64,000 bases of DNA, taken from assembly GCF_001949145.1 (NCBI RefSeq), contig NW_019091596.1, positions 318,851 to 382,850 on the forward strand, given 5' to 3'. The position numbers and the translations under genes are program-made. This stretch comes from Acanthaster planci (taxonomy: Eukaryota; Echinodermata; Asteroidea; Valvatida; Acanthasteridae). Under the pieces are notes generated by a model. That model did no database searches, had not been told where the DNA came from, and saw nothing but the letters and a program-made list of their open reading frames with translations. Positions 13,601-25,600 of this stretch are shown one piece after another. The first letter of the stretch is position 1. Each line of letters starts with the position of its first letter.

Positions 13601-16600
13601 TCCACCAAAGCCCCTACTATTGTCACAAATTATTCACAACTGGTCAACGATAATGAATAATGGGTTTGCGGGTACACTGGCCGAAACGTCCAATTAATAC
13701 TAGCCGGTTCTTTTAAGAACCACACCTCGCCAAAAAGAGATTGATTCCAAGTTTTCAGAAAAGTTGCCTACCATAAATAATTTTCACATATGAAAATGTA
13801 TTCCGAGCCTCTGCGACAGTAAAACTGTACAGATTATTTACGAGTTTAAAATGTTCCCTATTTCAAAATGCACCTACAATTTTCAAAGTATCAACAGAAT
13901 TTGTGTCTCCTAAATTTTCAGTTCCAATCAATCGATGTCACATGTAAGGTTTAGGAATTCTTATTTGTCTTGCCTTCCTCGCTTTTTGTTATCACACGTC
14001 TGTGAAACTGATTCTTAGTTGTCGAATCCCTGAAGTTCTTTAGTTTACACTTCAATTTAATACTCCTTTGGTTTGTCAAGAGTACCAAAATCTTTTAAAC
14101 CTTCAAAACTACAAATCTTTCTCGTTTGATTTAGGAAATGTGCTGAGGAAATTCCGGGCATGCAGGATACCAACAAAAGTTGTAGTCGTAGGCTGTTAAG
14201 GCTTCAGGCTGACAGGATAAGATTTCTTGAAAAACACTTCTACGTGGACCACAGGCAAATCGATCCTCTCGCAACTAGGTCTGGCGAACAACCCTCAGTA
14301 AGGTTGTGCCGTTGAATAGGTTTTTCCTGAATTGGACCGATATCCTAGCTTTCGCAGCCATAAGATTCTGCTGGCTGACAGGATGAAAGCATGTCGCGTG
14401 TTTCTTCCACATTGTGGCAAAACAGCAGTTCTGCAAATTTGGGCCCATGTCCTCGAACAAGTAGATACATTTCACACAGTGGGAAACGCCCAGCCTGACT
14501 TGGGGCCATTTGATTGATTGGGTTAATGATTGGACCTGGGAGTTTTACTCCCGAATTAAGGGCTGATGAATGGGAGAGTGTTGTGATCAGCAAACATCAT
14601 CTGTCATGCAACGATGGGTGCCATTATGACCAAGTTAATCATCAAAAGCTGCTTCACTCTGAACACTCTCAACTGTTATAAAGGTGCTTCACCGGTGTGG
14701 GCAATGTAACTACATGTATGAAAAAACTGCTGAGGGCTTAATGGAGTAGAAGGCCGTTGTATATGTACCAGTTATTTGGTCAAAAACTGTTCTGATGAAA
14801 CAATTGATGCATGAAAATAGCCTACCGGTGGTACTCTTGAAGTTTGAAAATGAAAAGCTAAACTTACCAGATAACAGTAGATCAGTCAAAAAGGCCCCCT
14901 CTCCAAGCTCATGCAGCCTGTTGTGACTGTTGCCCTTGTACAACATGTAAATGTAGTGCACGGGTGCAGGCCCTCCTATAGTTCTTGTTTTGCACTATGC
15001 ACTGCCTTACCTGTGGCAATACATTTTGATCATGCTCTCTTCTTTTGAAGAGTTTTATCGCCGTGCGGGCAAGATTGTGGGGAAACGGCATGTATTACAT
15101 GTACAAGCAAAGATTGCCATGTTGCAGCGTGCACGCCAGGCCAACAGCCCAAAAAAATTACCGTTATAAAACAACTGCCACACCATTGTAGGCCCAATTG
15201 TGTCATTGTGATGCTGAATTCGATTAAAGTACAGCCAGACTGTTAGGACCAAGTTTGGTCCAAATCATTTGTCAGCCGTTCGGAGATTTTTGAAGCTGCT
15301 TAAAAACGGTTTAAAAATAGTGATTTTGTCCCGCATATAGCATGTACCATTGTACATGTATTCTTCACATGTATTTGCTAACAAAACATTTCTGATGTTT
15401 TCTTAAGTCTCAAAGAGAGTAGAGTTTTAAGGCCTTTTGTCCAGGCTGACCAAGGCTTTTGCAAAAATGGAAGTGTCGTCATCAACCAATTTACATATCC
15501 TGCACAGTGCATGTTAAACGATGACATAGGAGAATGATGATCTGCAGACACAAAATTCTTGATTTTATTAGTCATTTTACGTCATAAACCAACATGAAAA
15601 ACAGCAAGAAGAAGTACTGCTTGGAACTTTGAGACATCATTTATATGGTAAAAAAGTTATTTCCACTTTTCAACTCCTTTCTAGTGCATCTTGAATGTAT
15701 CTTTATAACATATCAGGCACCCGGTGTCTACTCTTTAGTATCTAATGAATTATTATGTTTGACGTTATTGCTTCCCTAGTGGTTAGTGGTTGTCAGGGAC
15801 TGTCCAAATACTGTGAATTGCTGTGAACACAGTAATAAGGCCCTAGTCTCCTTAATAATCCAATCAATCATGATGCAGTTTGTCAGTGTTTAGCCCCTGT
15901 GTACCGGGTAGCTTGGATGAGTACTGTCTCTTCTGCTGCCTAGTAAAAAAAAATCACAAAAACACAATTGGAATCACTGTACAACTCTTTGAGTTTACTG
16001 AAGTTGTGGCTGTCGTGCAGAACTGCATAGACTGGTCAAAAGAACATGTGTACTAAATCTGGATGCTTTGGGCAATCATTTCATGCAGCGTAGCCAGGCT
16101 GATGGCTAGAGCCGCATTGGAGACACTAGAAGCATTGGGCCAACAAGCTTGCAGATGCAGACGTCTTCTGTTGTGCCGACAGTCAGATATTCTGTGGCAT
16201 TTTAATACAGCTATGGATCTGCAGACAACAGTAGCGCCAGCCACAGGGGTGCCAGACTCCTTCCAGTCCACCTGGCTCCTGTTTTGGGTTGATATTTCTA
16301 TTTGCATTGTGGGAGTGATTGGAAATCTCGTTGTTGGTCTGACAATCCTCAAGAGCAAAGCTTTGCACACCCTTACCCACTATTTTCTCCTCAGTCTTGC
16401 AATGGCCGACAGTCTGGTGTGCATCACTGGCATGCTGAATGTGTTGTGTAAGGATTACAATCTGAAAGAGGAAACTGAAGTGCTGTTTATGGTGGCTGGT
16501 TATATGGAGAGATCTTCGACTGGGCAGTCAGCACTGGCTCTGCTGCTGGTCACCTTTGAAAGATTCATAAGTATCGTTCAGCCACTACGTCACTGCAGTT

Positions 16601-19600
16601 TCTTTACCAGGAGAAAGGTTACCCTTCTAATCGTACTTGTTTGGGTTCTGCCTCCATTTATAGAAGTGTGGGGAATGATTTGGTACGTTGTGCAAAAACA
16701 AAACTGTGCAGAGAATTACTCACGTGAATGTGACCCATACCCCCATGGAATCATTTTCCCAGTCATGAATGCCCTGCTTCTGTTTGCTGTGCCAGCTGCG
16801 GCAATGATCTGGATGTACATTCAGATTTTGAGGAATCTCAAGCAGAGCGCCCGTAGAAGGCAGAATCTTGGAATCCAGGGTCCCAATGAACTGCAGCTAG
16901 CCAGGCAGAAGCTGATCCATGCCCTGCTGCTGGTCATCCTTGCATTTCTTGCCCTCATTATGCCTGAGAAGGTCATGTACATTGTGTCAATGGCCATTTA
17001 CCTTGACACAGAATATCTGCCCTTTCTTCAAGTTTCAATGATCTTGATGCTGGCTAACTCAGCAATCAACCCTGTCTTGTACGGACTCAAGTATGACAAG
17101 TTCCAGCAAGAGATAATATCTGAACTGTGCTGTTGGTTAAAGACCTCTAAAAACCAACCAGTAGCGCATACATGTATCAAGAGAAATGTGGGACACATAA
17201 CAGTTCCTCAGCAAGTGAAGTGTCAAACTACAGCCACATGCCACGAAAGTTGTGTTTAGAATCTTATTCCATGTTTTTGCTACAGTAATTTGTGTATTTT
17301 GCAAATACTGTAGTGCATGTTTTGGTTGGCCAGTCCCATCATCTAATCTGCCAATTTCTGCTGGCGTTGTGTCACCTTGAGAGGTTCTAATTGTTGAAAT
17401 TGGAAATATTGCTCCTACGACATTGGGCTTGTATACATGTACATGCATTTTTTGTTCACAAGTTTTCCTTGTCTGAACTAAGGATGACTGTGAAGTGAAA
17501 GATGTGTCTGGCCAGGGAGTGTATTCCTGTTGATGGAAGCGCTAGGGACATGGGGTGCTAGGATTCCAGTGCTAAGATGCACTTTTCGATAATAAAAACG
17601 GTACCAGTACTTGACAATCTGTGAAACCTACGCTACGTGTACGTGTATGATCTATAAGATCTACAGCCAGGAGTCATTGATAGTTACATGTACTCTGCAC
17701 GGAGAGTTGTAATGGAATGAAGTGGCTTGATTCATCCTTGGATGATACACTTTTTGATGAGACCATTTTCCTTCAGTGTCATGGGAATCCAGTTTTTCAT
17801 GCTGGAGTTTATTATCAATATAGCAATGTATTTTGCAGGTAGAGATTTAATCTGACAACAAATCTGCACTGCTTGGTGTCACAAATTTTACCATTAAAAA
17901 ATGTTAGTGCAGAGCTTGTAAAACAGGCGCATCATGTCGATGTCTTACATTTTGTTAAAAACAAGTTTAGCTATGAAAGAAAAAATTGTCATCATAATAT
18001 GAGTGATTTATCAAGCACCTGATTTTCTGCCTTGCAGTATAGCTCCCAACATCTGTTGTCAGAGACTGGCAAGAGATTAATAACTGATCACCCCCCTCCC
18101 GTATTTTTCTTGTTCAACACTAATAAGGCCCCGGCCTCTTTAATATACAGCACAGATCAATCATGATAAACAGCTTGTCATTGCTCTACCCTAGTAGAGT
18201 TAGAATAAGAACTGTCTTTTTCACCCCAAAAAAAACACAAGGTATAACTCCACTGACATCAGTGCATGCCTCTTTGAGTTTATCAAAGGTATCAAGCAGA
18301 GTTTTGTAGACTCAGGAAAACAACAGCTATCAACACAACAGTGGATGCTTTGAGCAATCATTCCTAGGCAGTTGAGCCAAACCAATGCAGATTTGCTGAT
18401 GGACTATGGCAATCATCCCTGCTTTTGGCTGGAACCACATTGGTGTATGGGGAGACTTTGGTCTGCAAATGTGCCATGTTAATAGCAGTTGCATGAGTAT
18501 TGTATGTACTGAAGGACTGAACTATTGTGGCATTGTTTTGAAACAGCTATGGATCTACAGACAACTTCAGAACCTGTCACATGGATGCCTGGCTCCTTCA
18601 AGGCCAGCTCACTCCTGATTGGTATTGATATTTCTATTGGCATTGTGGGAGTGATTGGAAATCTCGTTGTTAGTCTGACAATCCTCAAGAGCAAAGGTTT
18701 GCACAGCCTCACCCACTATTTTCTCCTCAGTCTTGCAATAGCTGACAGTCTGGTGTGCATCACTGGTATTCTACATGCGTATGTCATAACTGAATATAAC
18801 AATCGCACACAGGGGGCGGAAGTGCTTTATATAGTTTCTGGTTATATGAGAAGATCTTCGACTGGACAGTCAGCACTTTCTCTGCTGCTGGTCACCTTTG
18901 AAAGATTCATAGGTATCGTTCGGCCACTGCATCACTGCAGTTTCTTTACGAGGAGAAAGGTCACCCTTCTTATCCTGTTTGTTTGGATTGTGCCTGCTTT
19001 TATAGAAATTTGGGGAACGATTTGGTATATTGTGCGAAGGGGAAACTGTGCAGAGCATTTGTCATCACTTGGATGTGATCCATACCTTCCAGGGTTCATT
19101 TTCATAGTCGTTAATGCCCTGCTGCTGTTTGCTGTGCCAGCTGCGGCAATGATTTGGATGTACGTTCAGATTTTGAGGAACCTCAAGGAGAGCGCCCGTA
19201 GAAGGCAGAATCTTGGAATCCAGGGTCCCAATGAACTGCAGCGAGCTAGGCAGAAGTTGATCCATGCCCTGCTGCTGGTCATCCTTGCATTTCTTGCCCT
19301 CATTATGCCTGAGAAGGTCATGTACATTGTGTCAACGGCCATGTACCAGGACTCAGAAAATCTGTCAATCCCTGTACTTTTTCAATTTGCAATGATCTTG
19401 CTGCTTGTTAATTCCACGGTTAACCCCATCCTATATGCACTCAAGTATGACAAGTTCCGGGAGGAGGTAATATCTGTACTTTGCTGTAGGTTAAAGACTT
19501 CTGGGAACCAACCAGTACCAGATGTCAAGAGACATATGGGACACACACCAGTTTCTCAGCAAGCAAAACATCAAGCCACACCCATGTGCTATGAAAGTTG

Positions 19601-22600
19601 TGTCTAGGATCTTATTCAGTGTTTTTGCGACAGTAATTTTTCGCCTTTTCAAAGTAGTTTGAAACAGAGTTTATGGTTGAGTTGGTGAAGTACATGATCT
19701 AATCTGCCAATTTATCTTGGAATTGTGTCACCTGGAGAGGTTTTAATTATTTATTAATGGTGAAGAAATTACTCTGTTGACATTGGGCTTTTACATGATT
19801 TTTTTTCTCCCGATCTGTTCTAAAGGAAAACTGTAAAGTGAAGATTGTGTCTGACCAGGGAGTTTATTCCTATTGACGGAAGCACTAGAACATGGCGTAC
19901 TAGGATTGCAGTGCTAAGATGGCTAATGCAGTGCTTTACAATACTGAACGGTGTTCTAGACAATCTGTGAGACCTCTGTGTAATGACCTACATGTAATAA
20001 GTCCATAAGCAGGAGTCCTTGATAGAAATTCTACATGGAGAGTAATAGTAGATTGAAATGGCTTGATTATAACTGGATGCACTGTTTAATTAAGAGTTTT
20101 CTCCTTTCATATCATCAGGAGTTGAAATTATCTTCAATGTCTTGGTGGCCCGCAGGGCCAGTGGGGAACTGCACCGCGCTGGTCCTTGTGGAAATTCAGT
20201 GGCCCAGGTTGAGTACATGTAAGAAATTTGATCAGGCCCACCACACATGCCCATTTGCATCAGTGGAACTTCTCTACCAACACAGCTGACAGCCAGCCTG
20301 GCTGGACTTAAATACACTTTTTAAGACCAAAAAACCAGTTCTGCTTGTGGTTATGTGACAGATTCTAAATTTTTGGCATGACCGTAAAATTTATTTTGGT
20401 AAGTAAATAGAAAAACACATTTAAAACTTAAAAAAAAAAAAATGAATAAAAATCCTGTCTTCACAAAACACCTCTCAACAATTTTTCACATCTGAAAGCT
20501 TGTTTAAATTGTTTGCATGCATACCGTACATTTGCCACATTTGGAAAGAAAGTTCTGTTATTTTCACAAGTTCCTTTGTATTTCGCTATTGCAGTGGTGA
20601 AAACACACAAGCAATTATTGCCCATTCACTGTACCACTGCCAAAGAAGGTATGACGGTAACCCTGCAACCAGTCTATGCAACCTGCTCAAAATAGCATTG
20701 TACAACCCACCATACACCCCTGCAACTTGGCAGCTGCACATTGAAAAAAAAAAGGATGTCGCAGGAAGATTTCTACAAGTTAATTCCCAGAGCTCGATCT
20801 GTTGTCTGTATATATGTATTTTTTGTGTTCACCAATTGAATTTGAGGTTATATTGCTTGTGCTTAACAATCTTGACAGGACACGACCTGTAAAGGTTTTA
20901 TTGGTGTCTGTGGGAGATAACCTTAAACTGGCATTGTTAGAAAATGGTACCAGCCAACATACCAGGGCAGGTGCCTACTGCACGTGTATGAGCTGTATGC
21001 ACAACCATTCAGTGAACAGAATGTCACACCACTATGTGTGCGTGTGGCACATGAGCCTGGCAGCGCAGACTGTGGAATACGGCCATTTCACAAGAGTGCG
21101 CCACCAAGAGTTTGCAACGTGTTGGCCAATCACAGTGCACGAAATTTGTCGACCCAATGCGCGTTTGAAAAGGGTCGACAAATTTCGCGTTATGATTGGC
21201 CAACGTGTTCCCAACTCATGGTTGCGCGCTATTGTGAATCGCCCGTATCATACCGTGAACTCAAAAGTGTCGCGCCGGTTGTTTGAAACACGAGTTGCAA
21301 AATGTGATGAAAGTCTTAAAAATGTGGCAGTGTTCCTCATATGACCACTGTCCCGCCGGGCCATCGTTTTGGGAAAATGCAGTGGCCTGATAAATTTTTT
21401 GGAGGCACTGTGCTAGCGGACCACCGTTAATTTTGACCCCTGAATTCATGGGAAGTCACTTTTTCATGCTGGAATTTTCAGCAACATCACCATGCATTTT
21501 GGAGGTAGAGATTTTATTCTTAAAGGAATGCTGCATTGAAAAGCGTCAACAATTTTGCCATTCAAAAGTGTAGGTGTAGTCAGTATTTACTCTCATTTAC
21601 TATTGCCATTCCAGGTCAGTCATCAACTACACGTACATTCCTGAAATTTATTTGAACAGGACAAGAAGCTGTTTCCTTTAGAGTGTTAAAGTAATTAGAA
21701 ATTATCCGTTTGGCAGTCTGTTGTCAGTCAATGGGGGTAGTTGTACTGAAACACAAGTAAATGTAGTCGCTGTGTTTTTTTACTGTGTACCCAAATGAAA
21801 ACTATGCAGAGTAAATGAGGTGTGAATGGAGGAAACCAAAAGCAATGCAANNNNNNNNNNNNNNNNNNNNNNNNNNNNNNNNNNNNNNNNNNNNNNNNNN
21901 NNNNNNNNNNNNNNNNNNNNNNNNNNNNNNNNNNNNNNNNNNNNNNNNNNNNNNNNNNNNNNNNNNNNNNNNNNNNNNNNNNNNNNNNNNNNNNNNNNNN
22001 NNNNNNNNNNNNNNNNNNNNNNNNNNNNNNNNNNNNNNNNNNNNNNNNNNNNNNNNNNNNNNNNNNNNNNNNNNNNNNNNNNNNNNNNNNNNNNNNNNNN
22101 NNNNNNNNNNNNNNNNNNNNNNNNNNNNNNNNNNNNNNNNNNNNNNNNNNNNNNNNNNNNNNNNNNNNNNNNNNNNNNNNNNNNNNNNNNNNNNNNNNNN
22201 NNNNNNNNNNNNNNNNNNNNNNNNNNNNNNNNNNNNNNNNNNNNNNNNNNNNNNNNNNNNNNNNNNNNNNNNNNNNNNNNNNNNNNNNNNNNNNNNNNNN
22301 NNNNNNNNNNNNNNNNNNNNNNNNNNNNNNNNNNNNNNNNNNNNNNNNNNNNNNNNNNNNNNNNNNNNNNNNNNNNNNNNNNNNNNNNNNNNNNNNNNNN
22401 NNNNNNNNNNNNNNNNNNNNNNNNNNNNNNNNNNNNNNNNNNNNNNNNNNNNNNNNNNNNNNNNNNNNNNNNNNNNNNNNNNNNNNNNNNNNNNNNNNNN
22501 NNNNNNNNNNNNNNNNNNNNNNNNNNNNNNNNNNNNNNNNNNNNNNNNNNNNNNNNNNNNNNNNNNNNNNNNNNNNNNNNNNNNNNNNNNNNNNNNNNNN

Positions 22601-25600
22601 NNNNNNNNNNNNNNNNNNNNNNNNNNNNNNNNNNNNNNNNNNNNNNNNNNNNNNNNNNNNNNNNNNNNNNNNNNNNNNNNNNNNNNNNNNTCAACACAGC
22701 AGTGGATGTTTTGAGCAATCATTCACTTGCGGTTCAGCCAAACCAACACAGATTTGCTGATGGACTATTAACGTCATCCTTGCTTTTGGCTTGAGCTGCA
22801 TTAGATGTATTGGGAGAGTTTGGTCAACAAGTGAGCAATGTTAATAGCAGTTGCATGAGTATTCTTTGTGCTGACAGACTGAAAATATTGTGGCATTATT
22901 TTGAAACAGCTATGGATCTACAGACATCAGCGCTATCCACAGGGATGCCTGGCTCCTTCAAGGCCAGCTCACTCCTGATTGGTATTGATATTTCTATTGG
23001 CATTGTGGGAGTGATTGGAAATCTCCTTGTTAGTCTGACAATCCTCAAGAGCAAAGCTTTGCACAGCCTCACCCACTATTTTCTCCTCAGTCTTGCAGTA
23101 GCTGATAGCTTGGTGTGTGTCACTGGTATTGTACATGCGTATGTCATAACTGAATATAACAATCCCACACAGGAGGGGGAAGTGCTTTATTTAGTGCTTT
23201 TTTTTATGGAGAGATCTTCGACTGGACAGTCAGCACTATCTCTGCTGCTGGTCACTTTTGAACGATTCATAGGTATCGTTCGACCACTGCATCACTGTAA
23301 CTTCTTTACCAGGAGAAAGGTCACCCTTCTTATCCTGTTTGTTTGGATTGTGCCTGCATTTATAGAAATGTGGGTAATGGTTTGGTACATGTATGTTGTG
23401 CAAAAGCAAAACTGTGCAGAGAATCACCCACATGGATGTGATTCATATATCCATGGAATGGTTTTCCCGGTCATGAATGCCCTGCTGCTGTTTGTTGTGC
23501 CAGCTGCGGCAATGATCTGGATGTACGTTCAGATTTTGAGGAACCTCAAGGCAAGTGCCCGTAGAAGGAAGAATCTTGGAATCCAGGGTCCCAATGAACT
23601 GCAGCGAGCCAGGCAGAAGCTGACCCATGCCCTGCTGCTGGTCATCCTTGCATTTCTTGCCCTCATTATGCCACAGAAGGTCTTGTACATTTTAGCAATG
23701 GCATTATACAGGGACATAGAAACGTCCTTCATAATATATCTTCAAGTTACAGTGATCTTGCTGCTGGTTAACTCCACGGTTAACCCCATCTTATATGCAC
23801 TCAAGTATGACAAGTTCCAGCGGGAGATAATATCTGTACTCTGCTGTTGGTTAAAGACTTCTGGGAACCAACCAGTACCAGATGTCAAGAGAAACATGGG
23901 ACACATGCCAGTCTCTCAGCAAGCAAAACATCAAGCCACACCCACGTACTATGAAAGTTGTGTTTAGGGTCTTATTCAGTGTTTTTGAGACGGTAATTTG
24001 AGGGTTTTCAAAGTAGTTTGTAACAGAGTTTGTGGTTCAATTGGTGTAGTACATGATCTAATCTGCCAATTTCTCCAGGAATTGTGTCACCTGGAGAGGT
24101 TTTAATTGTTGATGGGATTTCAGGGTTCTCCCCACGTACAAACTTGCCTATCAGGCCCAATACGCAATTATTTCTGTCCGATCCCCCAAAATGGGCCGAC
24201 ATCTATTTTTTCATCTTCGATATGCACATTATTATTATGATAGTATGGCTGAGAATTATTTTACATAATGCAGCTCGCATGTCTGGAAATTCTAGACGAA
24301 AAAGCAGTAAATAGTCCTGCATTTTTCCGTGTACATGTACTTACTAAAGGTAGCATGCATTGTGCACCACGCATCGGCGGCTACACTGCACACCATACAT
24401 ATACATTGGCACTGAACGTTCCTCTTGGCCGGTGTCGCTTGAAATCTGAACTTCCGTCATGGGCGGCGTACATTCACCCACGCGCATGTGTGTTTTCCCT
24501 GTGCCGTGTGCTCAATACGCTAGCGGGGCTGCATTTACGAAGGTTAAAATTTTATACTACACCATTCGCAGAACTTACAACATCGAACCCACGCACCTTT
24601 TTTTTTCATGGCGGCAGCCGTAGCCATGTATAAAAGTATTAATGGCATCGTTCTACGACGGGGATGATATTTCTCGTTGCCATATCACCATGTTTTGTCT
24701 CACGCACAGTGGCAGGAACTCAAAGATAGACTCTTTTCTTAAGCCAATAACATCAGCAGTCCATGCTGAGGGAAACCCAAAGGCAAACAAAGCAGCCACC
24801 TGCAGCACGTTCACGGAGGTGCCGGCGAAGGAAGGGAAGCCGCCGATACCGGATTGTAGAACAAAAGGAAAGGAAAACTGGTCATTTGTTAAAATATTGA
24901 TATCCAAAATTTAAGAACAAATACATTGAGTCTCTTGTGTTTTTTCCCGAGAAAAGGTACTTGTAAAGCCCAGGAAATGCTCTAAAATGCAGCTGAGAGC
25001 ATCTAAAGTCCAAAAATCTTCGGGCCCTTGGGCGGGCGCCAAATCCAACGCCATGGCTTCACAAAATGTTGGTAAACCACAATGGAAATCCCTCACAGAT
25101 TTGAGAAATCCTGGGGAGAACCCTGGATTTGTATGTGATTGTTTATTCTCCTGATCTGTACCAAAGGAAAACTGTCAAGTGAAGGATAGCTTGGCAGGGC
25201 TTGTATTCCTGTTGATAGAAACACTTGAACATGGGATGATAGCATTGCCACTGCAATTGCCACTGCTAATGGAACGCTTCACAGTAATGGATTTTGTCCT
25301 TGATAATCTGTGAGACTGTTGATGTATATGCATTTTAATTCAATCTCTTTTCTTTTCATGTCAGGGGGATTTAGTTTTTTGTACAAGAGTTTATCACCTT
25401 CATCACAGTGCATTTCGGAGGTAGAGATTTTATTCTGAAAACAATGCTGCTTTGAAAGATGTAAGAAATTTGGACATTTAAATATCCGGGTGTAGTCAAT
25501 GTTTGCCGTCATTTAGTGCTATTCCAGGTCAGCAACTACATTCTTTGGACTTACATGTACTGTATTTGTGGAAGGACAATAAGCTATTTGCTCTATAGCT

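Larger units (their letters stand above)
12097..16212 (+). other. 5' part of the giant SEC16 intron
   Basis: I see no gene. It contains two 39-base direct repeats exactly 600 bases apart (13148 and 13748) and, between them, a segment ending in GGCCGAAACG and a hairpin at 13706-13721. From about 15780 it becomes homologous to the 5' flanks of the other GPCR units. Confidence 0.6.
19608..22911 (+). other. Spacer between GPCR 2 and 3, with assembly gap
   Basis: It holds a repeat copy (20553-20840), a palindromic element (21075-21250), hAT-terminus-like fragments (about 20120-20215 and 21350-21441, the latter reading AGGGGTCAAAATTAACGG on the minus strand), and the N gap. The conserved upstream block expected for unit 3 falls inside the gap. 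Confidence 0.6.

Noticed and set aside
16063-16212. 50-residue N-terminal extension of GPCR 1
   Set aside because: Not conserved in the four paralogues, which all start at MDLQ in the same GCTATGGATCT context.
21780-22794. Long open frames on both strands across 21.8-22.8 kb
   Set aside because: They consist almost only of unknown residues from the N gap.
22810-22911. 34-residue N-terminal extension of GPCR 3
   Set aside because: In the other units the homologous bases are out of frame or interrupted; the MDLQ start is shared.
24268-24914. Open frames at 24.3-24.9 kb as small genes
   Set aside because: They lie inside the 24121-25125 transposon and show no known motif or splice context.
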